A DNA stretch of 64,000 nt, taken from Volvox africanus (taxonomy: Eukaryota; Chlorophyta; Chlorophyceae; Chlamydomonadales; Volvocaceae). The stretch is taken from NCBI GenBank assembly GCA_030268105.1, contig BSDZ01000078.1, forward strand, positions 1,736,001-1,800,000. The letters run 5' to 3'. The position numbers were made by a program, and so were the translations under genes. Below, in pieces: positions 1-18,700 of this stretch. Numbering within the stretch: the first letter of the stretch is position 1; the number at the start of each line of letters is the position of its first letter. The notes beneath the pieces are model-generated. The model made no database searches. It worked only from the letters and a program-made list of their open reading frames with translations, and was not told where the DNA came from.

Positions 1-7521
<7,521 letters not shown>

Positions 7522-8589
7522 ATTACAAATATAAGTGATCAAATGAATTTGATTAAAGTAGCTTCATACGACTATGTCAGTGTATAACTTTTAACATAAT
7601 GCTGCCGCCGACGGAATAGCAACCGCTATGGAGCCTTGGCAAATAACAAACAGTCAAAGGTTCCAAAAGGTTATATCATTCTGCAGTTACTACTCATAGG
7701 TGTATCAGTTCGGTAAACATGGGACGCACGAAGTCCGGATCGATTCGACAGACGGTTGGTTCGTATAGCGGACTAACCGATCCCAAAGGACCTTCAAGGG
7801 ATCGAGAGTCAGAGCGTCTATGGCTTCCGAGTCCTTTGACATTCCCACGTCAGGGGCCTCCGATATGTCATCTCTTGTGGTCATTTGAATTGGTCTTGTG
7901 ACGACTAGCCTTGGAGGCCGTGGAAGCGTGCATATTTCTGCATGATGATCTTGATCCCGCACGGAACACGGGACTTTTGTACTAAGCAACAAAGATTTAA
8001 TGATAACAGTAAACAAAATGTGTGCTTGGCCTTACGAAACCAATGAGCTTGTTATCGCATCACTATGATCAGAAAATGATCGAGATTAATATTCGCCGCA
8101 ATGCCCTTGAATTTTCGCACGTGAGTCCTAAAATAATTGTACAGAAGAAGTTTCCGATATACGATGGAGAGAGCCTCAGAAGAAGATAGCCTCTTAGGGG
8201 TCATTATCTGACACAAGGGCAAAACCTGTACATGACAAATGTGGATGCCAACGTTTTGCTGCTACACGGGTGCGGATATTGGAAACAAAGAGTGCAATAG
8301 GCATTTCGTGGCTTCAAAGACAAGCATTGCGTATCTGAAAAAATAAACATTATTTGTTTAATAACGTTTAGAGGTCAGCAACCGAAGTGGGGACCTGTGG
8401 TTGATTGCAAGGTCGCAAGGTGCGAAGCAGAAAGGTGTGGAGGGCTTGTTACTCGCCTAACAGAATAATATATTCCCAGTGTCCTAGACTCTCTCATTTT
8501 CAGTCCAGACACGTTTTATTTCATACAACTTGTTTAGTGAAAGATTATCTTATAGAAAAGCTTTCGGTCCCTTTTTGGTGCTCTCTGGC
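7522..8589. other. Intergenic, no gene recognised
   Basis: This is the region 5' of the SET gene. A 103-codon minus-strand frame at 8016-7705 has non-repetitive composition and might be an upstream exon or a small gene, but shows no motif I recognise. The rest is AT-rich with no supported feature. Confidence 0.5.
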
Positions 8590-10590
8590 GTAGCAGGTTA
8601 GTCTCACTTAACCGTATATATACCAGAGTAGACTGGCCAGTGAAGCTCGTGCCGAAATACGACCTTTGGCTTAATGACTATCAAATTTTATTTTGTTATA
8701 ATGTTTCGTTTATCATTCAGCAAAGCTATAATCGTACATCATGAGACGGTGACATTCAAACAGGACGGTCATTATTTGGCATCTGACCCGTATCAAATCA
8801 CCAATACCTCGCTTGGATGTACCCAATAATATGTTTTTAAAGATCGATATCAGACAACATCCTCCGTGCCGATACCCAGTTGACAGAACCATTTACGATT
8901 TCGCTTGCGACAAGCAATGCACACCCGTTGGCAAGCTCTATATTCATAGGACAAAAAATAAAGAAAGCACATACTGGTGAATTTACCTGGCGAACAGGCC
9001 TCAGAACAGCCGTATGGGTAAGGCACACATTAGCCAAGCCATGCTCCAAGGATTCTTTGTTACAGCGCCGAGGATGCCTGGATCCCCATATTCACATTCC
9101 AGCCCATCGTCATGGGGATGCTATTTCAGCCGGCCTGCGTGGCCGCTTCCAGGTACGAATGGATGAAGGATGCAACGGTGTCAGTCGAACTCCCTGGAGC
9201 CTGATGGCCATCGTTCGCCATTTTCATTTTACTTCTTAAGAACATACGACTATTTTGTTGCAGAACTACAAAATGATGCTCCCTGTTTTGAATGCCCCTT
9301 CGCAGCTCAAATCAATCGCAATCGCAAAACACGGCAACAACGAAGGTCGCCGATCCGAACAGCACGGCAACGAACCGCACGTGGATTCGAGTCAGTTGCG
9401 GTCTGCGTCCTGCACTGCCATCGTACTACACTGCCGTACAGGAATGGATGCAATATGCAATGCAGCCCAGCGCGGATGCCGATATGACCCTTGTGGAGGT
9501 AGTGCCCGAAACCGCGGTCGAAACTGACCCATGGGTCAGTGCGTCCACCCGCATTCTGGGCGCGACTGAGGCGGCGATGCAGCCATTGGTGGGTTGTAAT
9601 GGCAGGTTATGTGATTTTACTAATGACGGGTGCAGCGGCGGTAGAGAGTAGATGGCTTTGAAGGCCCTATGGCTTGAAAGGTGGCAGTGGTAATGGTGGC
9701 GATAATGGTGGCGGCGAACTCCAAACTTCCACTCTGATCCAGATCCCGCCTACCCTAAGTCTTACTCCCATTCTGCCCCCTTCCACTACCCCTCTCATTC
9801 CCAAACCCTTCCAATCACGTCGCCGTACGGCCGAGCACGTCCTGCAGCTAACCGCTAACACATCGTGGCTCCAGAGCCTTGAGGCCGCGGTGGCTGCTGG
9901 CAAGCCGCTGCCATCGGCGTACCTTACCCCACGCCCCGGCGCCCTCGGCGGCCCGACCATGGCGCCGCTGCTGCTTTTTTATCGGCGGGATTGGTGGGAA
10001 GCGATTAGTGGGCTTACGTACGACAAGGCCAGGGCTGCCATTCCCCCCACGTGGCCCCGGCTTGTGGCCCTCCTGGAGCAATTACATCAGCTGGATCTGG
10101 ATCTGGACGGGGATGGCAAATCGGAACACGTGCTGTGTGTAGATATGATGCCAGGTGGGTATGGAGTCTTGGGATTTTTCTCCTTGCTCGTCCTGATGTA
10201 GGCAGGTATTACCTTACAATGTTACCATTCTTGCATTGAGGCATTTTTCGCCATTTGGGGGCGGGAGAGAATTCATATGCCATTCTTATGCCTTCCTGAC
10301 ACTCTTCCGCTCCCTTTCTAATTGTCCCCTTCATCTTTCCGACCCATGGGTTTATCTTTCCATTCCATTGGCACATTTTTATATTACGATAATACCTGCG
10401 TATGTAACCCGCACCGCGTCCACACTTCACATCCGTGAGTCTATTCATCTATTTTCTAATGGACATGTACACATACACAATTTTGACGCCTTCCCGTCAA
10501 CACTCGTATGCCCCCTCGCCTCAAAAGCTTGCAAAGGCTGGTCGCTACTGGCGGCTATTTACGCCTCGATGATGCAAACCCATGGGACTT
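8590..10590 (+). pseudogene. 5' fragment of a decayed receptor-type cyclase copy (copy A)
   Basis: Parallel to the start of the intact cyclase further right. Positions 9203-10589 are about 99% identical to 19333-20717, while 8590-9200 aligns only loosely with 18700-19330. Exon equivalents are 9292-9588, 9848-10154 and the first part of a third at 10528-10589. They encode the solute-binding-like ectodomain (RPALPSYYTAVQEW; LLLFYRRDWWEAISGL; DLDGDGKSEHVLCVDMMP). Homology stops at ACTTCC, where a GGT/GGC repeat begins. The rest of the ectodomain, the membrane helix and almost all of both cyclase domains are missing, so the copy cannot encode a working enzyme. Confidence 0.85.
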
Positions 10591-10592
10591 CC

Positions 10593-10631
10593 CGCGGTGG
10601 TGGTAGTAGCGGTGGCGGTGGCGGTGGTGGC

Positions 10632-10662
<31 letters not shown>

Positions 10663-10665
10663 TTG
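10593..10665. repeat. (GGTGGC)n at duplication breakpoint
   Basis: Immediately follows the last base homologous to the intact cyclase, so the repeat marks a breakpoint of copy A. Confidence 0.75.
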
Positions 10666-10870
10666 GGCAGCCAGGTTGTGCGTGAACCTTAGTGAGGCAG
10701 AAGCACACATACCATACGCTCGTGCATTACTACCTCCCCCCCCCCCCACACACACACGCAGCACACGCTCCGAGGTAACAAGGGCCCGCCACTTTGAAGT
10801 AGTCGCAGTTGCTCGACGCAAAAAACACACGTACGTATAATGGTTCAATCGGTAGGCTCCAATCGGTCAC

Positions 10871-12494
10871 TCAGAAGAAGGGACCGATGCCGACGCCAAG
10901 GCATAGTTCAGCCAGGTCTGGATCATTCCAGTTCTTGCCTTTCAACGCGCTCGAAATGCGGGAGGCAAAAACGCACATACTCTGCTTGACCAGGACATCG
11001 AGCCTGTGGAGCTTCAGAGCCGCAATCTGGACGCAAGCACTCAGGCGGCCGTAATATTCCTCATCGCCCATCTTTCGGAGCTTCGGGAAGAGGCCAGGGA
11101 GTTCTTCCTCACGTACGTGGATGACGCACTGCTGCCACAGCTTACCAAGTTCTGTCTCGCCAGCAAAAGGAACAAAGCTTCCGTTTCCCGTAAGGATGGG
11201 GATGGACCCAAACCCAATGCCCTCTGAGAGGCGGAATGTAAGCGGACCACAGCCAGCCGGTGAAAAAGCGAAGTTAGACCTACGAAGGCCTGTTTGAAAA
11301 AGGATGAGGATGGAGGAAGTGAACAACGGCACGCTCAATATCACGATATGAACACCTTAAGCATCCATTACATAAGCCCTCTCTGCACCTATAGGGCATT
11401 CCTGCCGTACGTGCTGTGCAAGACCAAGGGAGTGCTATAGGTTTCTGTTTGCCACGTGTGTGGGCACTGCCGGGCAGCTTCGGCCACCAGTGCAAAGGTT
11501 ATTAATAGTGCCGCGACCTTCCTTGGCAGCGAAGGCTCATGTATGGTATCATACATCAGTGCCCCGACGACGTCTTCAGACGCACAATAGTTTCAAATTT
11601 TCCAAGAGTGCCAAGCAGATAGAGCATGGGGTTGGTTTTACGGATGCCTTGAGTACGGCATGCTGCGCCCATCAGAAGTACACATGCGTGCTTGGGCAGC
11701 GATATACTCCTATGCCCCAGCAGCCAACATAACAGCGGGAAACACCCTAATAGCCCCCGAGCTGCTTTTCACCGTCGTCCAAATGGTAGCCCTTCCTAAC
11801 TGGTTAGTGCCTGGGCACGTCCCGAAAGACTTTTTATTCATGCAACAAATCCGCTAATTTATTGTATATTTCAATTAAATTTAACACCAGATGTTTCAAT
11901 TGCTCAAAATATAAGCAATACTTCTTGAACTTACAGGGATTCACTTAGCCAAGGTTTTCTAGAATGTTATCAACAAAATTTTTAATAACTTCTTTGATAA
12001 AACTAGTTTTTGTTTTTAAGCTTTAATATTTCCTCTAAGGTTAAACCTGTTACAGAAGCAATAAGTTTATTGTCGAGTTTCTGTTTAATCATGTTAATTG
12101 CTACTTCAATATTCCTTTTTTCAATACCTTTCTCGATTCCTTCTGCTATCCCTTCTTCCTTGGCCTTCTCTGCAGTTTTTTTCAACGTATTGGCTTCTAT
12201 CCTCAGCCACTTTAGGTGATCCTCATAAAGCTCCCTTTCCTCTTCACTAAAGTCAAGGACATCCAATACATGTAGTGCTTTCTTCAGATTCTTATCATCT
12301 AGTTCTTTAGGTAACCTGTCAGCTGTCAGTAAATCATATCTGGTTAAAAATGCAACCCAGATATCAAGAGCGGTTCTGGTTTTGGCAATACTCCCTAATA
12401 CATTAGGGAGTATTTACAGCACCTATTAGCCATAAGAGCGGTTCTGGTTTGTACTCGCTTGATAAAGCAGTAAAGCACCGTAACTTTCCCGTCT

Positions 12495-12529
<35 letters not shown>

Positions 12530-14140
12530 CAAAAAGTGCCCAGGCACTAACCAGTTAGTTATATATATATTATATCATATATATATTTATATATTTATTT
12601 ATCACAGTGCATAACGCTGCCCATCCACTCACCATCGTGGAAAGAAATGTCTGGCCATTGGGCGGTACATGAAACCTGCGTCCCGTTTTCATCGCGCATG
12701 TTGTTGACGCAGCCCTTGCAATGGGCGACTTGCAAGTGTGGAGGCCTATTGCCCTGGACCTGACCGCATGTAGGCGCAATGACGATGTCAGATTCATTCA
12801 CCGGGGGTGGAAAGATAGACCCGAAGATGCGTGAACGATAGGCACAAATGTAGTCGCTGGCGAACCCCTGCAAGGAAAACGCCCGAGCGAAGAGACATCG
12901 ATTACTGGAGTGAACAAGCCATGTGAAGCCAGGACGTAGGGCAGCAGACGACGCACATAGATCATTCCCTTGAAGGTGGTCAGTAGGTCCCGTCCTCTGG
13001 CAATCGGCTCAAGCACCTCCCGTATAGCAGCCGGCGAGGCATTCCACGCCAGCAGTCGACGGACACGGTGGCCAGCATACTCCACCTCCGGCAGCGGTTC
13101 ACTCAGATGGGGCCGTGTCAGCGGCAGCAGCACGTCATAGTATGGTCGGTAGGAGTCTACTAACATGGCGCCCCCGACGAGGGCGGCCATCCCCGTGTCG
13201 AATGCAGGGCGCGGGTGGTCCGTCCAGTAGTCCCAGATCTGCATCGCGATCAAACGGACGGTGTCGACTGGGGTGTCGAAAGTCTCAAAACAGGAAAATC
13301 CTTTCCTTAAGGTTTTTGGCTGCGCCCCGCAGCCAAAAGAAAATGACATAGTAAAAGAATAGGCTAATGATAAGTTTCCTGATTTTGGAATGTTTTACTG
13401 GCATGACTTGCTTACTCCTTAATTATATCAACGATATACTGCGAGGATCTGGTACGGGGAAGTCGATTTTATTATATTATTATATTATATATTATTAGTC
13501 GATTATAGTCGGGGAAGTCGATTATAGTATCATTATATATTCATTAAAACAACTCGTAATCGCGCTCGAACAGAATGTCCCATGCATACGCACCACGTGG
13601 CTTCGACCGCCGTTCCAATATGGTAGAGACTTCATAGCCTGGCCAACTTGCTGTCTTTTCTCTGATGTGCACTCGTTCAGGGTGCTTCATACAGAAACGC
13701 AACGGCCGAATAAAGTGGGAACGCGTAAGATAGCATATAGTCGTGGCGAGTGATACTTGTGCATGTAGTCCTTACCAGCCCTCGATGGTAGGAAACAATA
13801 TGCAGGCCTCTGCGGGGTTATCCGTGAGGCGGAACCCAGCAGTCAGGATTGTGTGCGTCGCGCACGCCTGAAACCATTGTTTCTCAAATTCCAAGCCTTT
13901 TGATGCTAAGAAAACATTTCTGTCCGGTCCTAAGCGATGTATATTACAAGTTGGGCTTGACTGGTTGGCGGGCGTGGGGTAAACGTAGATCGTAAAGCCC
14001 TTCATACATTTCTCTAGATTAAAGCAGGTATCAAGTGTACAATTAACGGGTTGTACTCCAACCCAGTTATAACCCCAGGCCACACTTAGGGAAGAGCACA
14101 GCAGTAAGAGAATGGGCGGCTGCAATAGTGCAATCCTCAT
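10871..14140 (-). CDS. Exostosin-like glycosyltransferase, GT47 family
   Basis: Predicted secretory-pathway glycosyltransferase building cell-wall or matrix glycans. Exons: 14140-13776 (signal peptide MRIALLQPPILLLLCSSLSV, then LDTCFNLEKC..FTIYVYP), 13684-13594 (MKSLPYWNGGRSHV), 13238-12957 (WDYWTDHPRPAFDTG; SYRPYYDVLLPL; LLTTFKGMIY), 12867-12633 (Cys-rich, ends FHDG) and 11279-10871 (FAFSPAGCGPLTFRLSEGIG, the donor-sugar region). Joins among the first four keep phase. The last two do not join directly, so at least one exon lies in 11280-12632; a candidate starting DVVGALMYDTIH is near 11550-11575. A 763-bp insertion occupies this same gap. Whether splicing still works is unknown; the gene may be intact or recently damaged. 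Confidence 0.78.
12003..12413 (-). pseudogene. Fragment of bacterial Rpn-type / PD-(D/E)XK transposase-nuclease family protein
   Basis: Reading continues upstream of the first Met (12266) to about 12413: ALDIWVAFLTRYDLL, then LPKELDDKNLKKALHVLDVL, FSEEERELYEDHLKWLR, a repetitive KEEGIAEGIEKGIEK stretch, and the ending VTGLTLEEILKLKNKN. This order matches the C-terminal half of bacterial Rpn/recombination-promoting nuclease-like proteins, which are abundant in Rickettsiales and Bacteroidetes. The nuclease core is absent, so it is a remnant. The AT-rich, AAA/GAA-rich codon use is unlike neighbouring algal exons. Family is fairly clear; source lineage is inference. Confidence 0.75.
12366..12450. 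repeat. 17-bp direct repeats flanking a 26-bp palindrome
   Basis: AAGAGCGGTTCTGGTTT occurs at 12366-12382 and again at 12434-12450. Between them, 12388-12413 is a hairpin with 12-bp arms (ATACTCCCTAAT) and a 2-base loop. The direct repeats flank the upstream end of the bacterial-type fragment. Confidence 0.8.
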
Positions 14141-15880
14141 TTGTATAAGTTCAGTAAATGATTAAGAACCCTGGTAAATCGATGTCGCAAAACCATGCCG
14201 TTACTGTTGAACATCGGTCGGAATAATAGTGGAGACTAAACGTGATGTGCCAGTACGACATTAGTATTGCTATGTACTCTGCCTATTATGTAAAGTCAAG
14301 TGGGCTACACGTATGACTAAGCAAGTAGTAATAACTACGAATTTGCTCCCCTGTACGACTGCGTTTCGCATTCCAACAGTTCTATGTAGGTGGACCCCAA
14401 CATCTATGTAGACTCGCGTATCCCGTGCATGACCTGAATCCCGCATGTTCAAAAAGAGTGGCTCGGCAAGCTAAGTTGCCGGCATTACTAAAAAACATTT
14501 GGTTCCGAAATTGTTAATATACAGATACCTAAGGCATGATTCAAACGCATAGTCCTTAAAAACGGACTAGAGTGTCATAAAAATACTTCAGCAAGAACCA
14601 CTTATAAATCCACGGACACTTTATCGAATAAGTAGATGAAAGTAAGCGAACCCGTACCCGTACCCGGACCCCTTTCCGTATATGCATCTATCTGCAACTC
14701 TTCGCGTACCCGTACCCGCATCCGTAACCATATCCATATCCATATCTATATCTATATCTTAATTTACATCCACATCCATATATCCATGTATCTATATCTA
14801 TATTCACGAAACCTAAATTCACGATTCCCTATTCACGAAACCAGATGTGCACCCCTTACCGAACAAGGATTCCGGTCTGTTTCTCTGCGACGTTGATGGG
14901 GGCCCGGTAGTCCAGCAGCAGTGCGCGCAAGCCAGTGCGGGGTCATAGTGTGCAATGGGACGCTTGAGCTGTGGATCAGCACCAAGGGCGTTGGTGCCCG
15001 GATGAGCGCGTAAGTCGGGATAGGAGAGAAGGTAAGGGGGTCATGTAGGTCAGGATACTGGCATACTGATAGCGCTCTTAGTTGACGTTATTACACGCAA
15101 CCTCTTCTCTGCCGGGCTCGCGCGCGTACCTTCATGAATTTCGGTTTCATACAAGCGCAACAAATACGGACATGAAATGACAAGACATGGTATGACACGA
15201 TACGCCCCATATATATATATATATATAAATCATCCCAAGAACGGAGAAGACTAATACGCTGCTCGACCCTCATTAAAAGCGTTGCATGAAAATGTTTTTT
15301 GTCGTCCAAACACGCACAGCAATTAGTCCTCACTGCTTGCCACATTAAGAGTCGCGCGGATGGACGTAGGCCTTGCAAGGATATGATTAGGTTGTATCTC
15401 AAGATGGAAATTTCTATCCATCACAGACAAGCATGACGATGAGGATGGTTAGTAATGGCGGCTGGCGGCTGCCCCCAAATCCGTAATCCTGATTTGCGAT
15501 GGCATAATGAACTGGTTACAAATAGTTAGGCTGGTAGTTAATTAAATTCAGATTATTAACAATTAACAGATTATTATTATCTCTTAAGATTTTTCTGAAA
15601 TGCACTAAGGATACAATAGAGTGTAAATCACTATGCGACTGCTCAGTAACTCAGTATGACTACTCCAGAAGTCAAACACATTTGAATACTACTTATGATG
15701 GCTTATCGATCTGCTACTACTACCATCCCTTGGAGCACTGCCGGAACACTTCCATACAAATTCCTACTACTTGGCAGCTGTCACCCTACAACTGCCTGCC
15801 ACCTGGCACCCTGCACGTTGCAGTGCAGTGCGTTTGCAGGGTGTTGGGGTTTAGGGTAATACTTAGGGTTACCACAACTT
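14141..15880. other. Intergenic; degenerate CCGTAC and ATCCAT repeats, no gene recognised
   Basis: Upstream of the GT47 start. It holds (ACCCGT)n and (ATCCAT)n/(CTATAT)n runs at about 14650-14815 and a (TA)n run at about 15209-15227. Short frames near 14870-15010 show no recognisable motif. Confidence 0.5.
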
Positions 15881-15885
15881 GACAC

Positions 15886-16080
15886 ACCCCATTAGGGGCG
15901 TGGCACCACTTTACCACACTAGACCACACCCATAGCGGCGTGGCACCACTTGAGTTTCGCCTCTCCTAAAGCCTTCGTCAAAACATCAGCTATCAGCTTC
16001 TCAGTGGGACGGTATCCCAGCTCCACTTAACCACTACCGACCCGCTCCCTGACCAGATGATGCATCACATCAATATGCTT
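15886..16080 (-). mobile_element. Ty1/copia retrotransposon remnant: C-terminal RNase H end of pol
   Basis: The minus strand from 16080 reads KHIDVMHHLVRERVGSG, an in-frame TAA (16029-16027), then VELGYRPTEKLIADVLTKAL and GEAKLKWCH, stopping at 15919. KHID..HH..RE.V, then the PTE..ADVLTKAL block, is diagnostic of the end of copia-type pol. The internal stop shows it is dead. GGCGTGGCACCACTT is repeated nearby (about 15898 and 15938), perhaps at an LTR edge. Its first codon abuts the cyclase-derived piece starting at 16081. Confidence 0.85.
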
Positions 16081-16470
16081 CTCCATTCCCCTTTTTACCC
16101 CTATTCCTTCTCTTCATGCCTCCACCTTCCCAATAGAGCCCCATGCATCCGCCCTGCATCTAACCTTCCCCCCCTCTTACAGCCTTCACCGACCACCCAA
16201 ACATAACGTAGCCAAAACCGCACACCCAAAATGCCTTCCCAGATGCTGGTGAGTGGTGCCGTTTGGGGGGCTGTTCGTCCTGCTCTTCGTCAGCGGCTAA
16301 CGGCCGTTAGTCTGGGGAAGATGCAACTGAAAGGCGTCACCGAACAGTTGGAGCTGCTGGCAATCAGTTAGCGTGCATGTGGAGTGCCACCTGCACAAGC
16401 TGGTGGCGCAAATAGCAAGGAGGGAAACGATGGTGAAAAGGAGAAGAAGAAGAAGAAGTGGTGTCATGCA
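16081..16470 (+). pseudogene. 3' fragment of the decayed cyclase copy (last intron and last exon)
   Basis: About 98% identical to 30719-31100: the end of the intact gene's last intron and the start of its last exon (MLVSGAVWGAVRP; AVSLGKMQLKGVTEQLELLA). At 16369-16371 the Trp codon TGG of the intact copy (AISWR) is TAG, truncating the frame. With the fragment at 8590-10590 it forms the two ends of one ancestral gene whose middle, about 10 kb in the intact copy, is gone. Confidence 0.88.
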
Positions 16471-16859
16471 CCGTTGACGGCGTGACAATTCTGGTAAAAG
16501 AGCGGTTAGGAAACGACAGACCTTTGCAGCTCTCAACTACTACAGCGTGCATGTGTATGTTATGGATAAAACCTCGCCCGCCTCTTCTTCCTGGAAGTCT
16601 AAGAGCATCATCATAATCATAATGCACATGGCTCGTAATAACTTTATGTGATTAATTGTCATGATAAAATACAATTTCTGCATTTTACATACGCTTGCAT
16701 GTTGATTTTGTTAAGAGTGAGCAACGTTCATATATGAATGAATGACAGAGCAAGTAATACGGCCCAGGGAAGGGCCGGGCGCTTCGCTGACTTTAACAGA
16801 TTTATATGTCTACCGGCGTTTTTGTCCTTGCGTCTTATACTAAGATATCATATCATCGC

Positions 16860-17560
16860 AATCTTATGTACATACATGCATGGCTGCTTTTTTTTGGATC
16901 ACGGCAATAATATAGCGCTTGCTCGTTCATTTGCTTTGACGAACAGTGTGATGGATACATAAATTGACAAAGGCGCCTGTTGGGTTGAACGGGAGGAGGT
17001 GATGTGAAGCTGTAGATAGGTGTAACAGAGGCTTCGCCTAGCTGGTAGGTGTAGCTATATAGGCGAGCTCCGAGTAACTGTGCCGTAGGGCACGTGATTC
17101 AAAGGTGACTCCTCGTTAGTTTACATTATAGTAGGTTATTTACAATGGAAGAGGAAGTAATTGTCTCTGCTATTCGAGCGCCTTAAATAGCGCTGCCGGG
17201 CTCGTAAGGGGGCCTTACGTCTATTCAAAACTGGCGCGCACTCTACAACCGACAACGTTGTACGAGCGCTCGCATGCAAGTAGTTCCGTGCGACTTGTTC
17301 AAGTTCTATGTGTTTCATCTATTGTAATCAATCTATTATTATGTAACTATGTTATTTATCACAATTTGCCAAAGTCCGACACCTCAGTTTCGCTCTTTCT
17401 GGCGCTTCTGCGCCATTCACGCTTGTTACAATAGGTGTCCTTTTAGGTGATGTGAAGCTGTAGATAGGTGTCCCGACGTCTGAGAGGCTGCAGATGGGGG
17501 AGCCAGCAGCATTCAGGACTCAGCACTCGACGTCAGTGTGGGTCCAGGTCAGCTGGTTGT
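16860..17560 (+). repeat. Diverged duplicate of cyclase 3' flanking DNA
   Basis: 16860-17015 aligns with 31605-31760 (shared blocks such as GCGCTTGCTCGTTCATTTGC and TTGACAAAGGCGCCTGTTGG). 17450-17560 aligns again with about 31728-31850. Similarity here is lower than in the adjoining exon piece. The GATGTGAAGCTGTAGATAGG block occurs twice (16999 and 17449), so there is a further internal duplication. Confidence 0.7.
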
Positions 17561-18700
17561 GTCTATCGTGATAATAATGATTAGGATGTCTCACCCTAAC
17601 TGGTCTCAGAGTCTCAAGCTAGCTCGTTGTTTGAAGCGAGCGGGACACAACACTGATGGCCGGATTTAATCCACCAATAGATCGTACGACACGCGTGTGC
17701 ACGCAGGGTTCTTCAAAAGAGTGTACTGCCAGTGACTCTAGGGTTTACGTCCCGGGTTGGGCGCCTGATTGAACATTCCAGGGGCCCCTGGAACTAGCTA
17801 CATAAAAGCGTCTTGGGCACTTAATGTATACACATGTCCTATGTTTAGTAGATGTGTCCGGTTGAGTCGCCTATGTCTCATTTTCAACATCCTAACATGG
17901 CCCTTAGAATTTGTGTGCCACGACTGTTCATCAGCGACGCATGCTTGATCCGGACTGCCCGCGGCTTATGTCTTAAGTAGAGCCGGGGTGGAAGCAGACA
18001 CTCAAACGATCTAGTGAAATCAACATGTTACTTCGCATAGGATAATCATTTATTAGACATTTATTAGACGTTTTACATTGAATTATATAAACAATAACCG
18101 AATGTAATGGACTCCGAGCTCCGACTCCGACCTCGACTCCGACTACGAGCTCCGACCCTCCGTAAGGTCTCGAGCAAGCTCCGATCCTCAGGCCCTCCGA
18201 CGCTTCGATGTGTAATCATATAACAGCAATTGTAGACAATAATTAATGGTTATACCAAGTGAAGATTTAAGCAATTTGAGAAGGTTAATCGTAGCTGTCA
18301 CGACTAGACGTGGAAGCGTGCCTTGGCTTAAAGTAGAAAAGTATGTTACCAGGCTTTCTGATTTACAGACAAAATCAGGCGCTGCTAAAATTATTCATAG
18401 CATCCGTCCAAGACGTTCTTCGGATGTGGGTAGAACTTAACCTTGCATTCCTGTACTCTTCTTTCGCCGTTCCTTCTATTTCCTTGACTTTTACCCTCAA
18501 CCAGGTTTTGAGTTTAGCACCTTGCCAATTTTTCCTGCTTGTCCTCGCTGTCTTATAAGGTGTCTCGTCCAGGCCCTTCCAGGCTCCTGTTGAGTTTGTA
18601 ATCAGTCATAGACAAAAATCGCCATATATTATAAATCAAATTGTACATATTACCAACTAGTATTATTCTACCGTTTGAAATGCTTTAGGCGCTGTGTGAC
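17561..18700. other. Intergenic, no gene recognised
   Basis: Mixed composition with one 64-codon plus-strand frame (18246-18440) of no recognisable family and a GACTCCGA-rich patch near 18110-18200. Nothing else supported. Confidence 0.45.

Larger units (their letters stand above)
11796..12558. mobile_element. AT-rich insertion bounded by perfect 23-bp inverted repeats
   Basis: The 23 bases at 11796-11818 (starting CTAACTGGTTAG, ending TGGGCAC) are the exact reverse complement of 12536-12558. The interior is AT-rich compared with flanking exons and holds a bacterial-type coding remnant at 12003-12413 and a (TA)n run near 12500. No target-site duplication is clear. It sits in the GT47 gene between exons. 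It could be a small nonautonomous DNA transposon that captured foreign DNA, or foreign DNA carrying its own inverted repeats. Confidence 0.65.

Noticed and set aside
8837..9049. Minus-strand 70-codon frame upstream of cyclase copy A
   Set aside because: Not conserved in the duplicate (stop at the corresponding site) and opposite to the supported gene.
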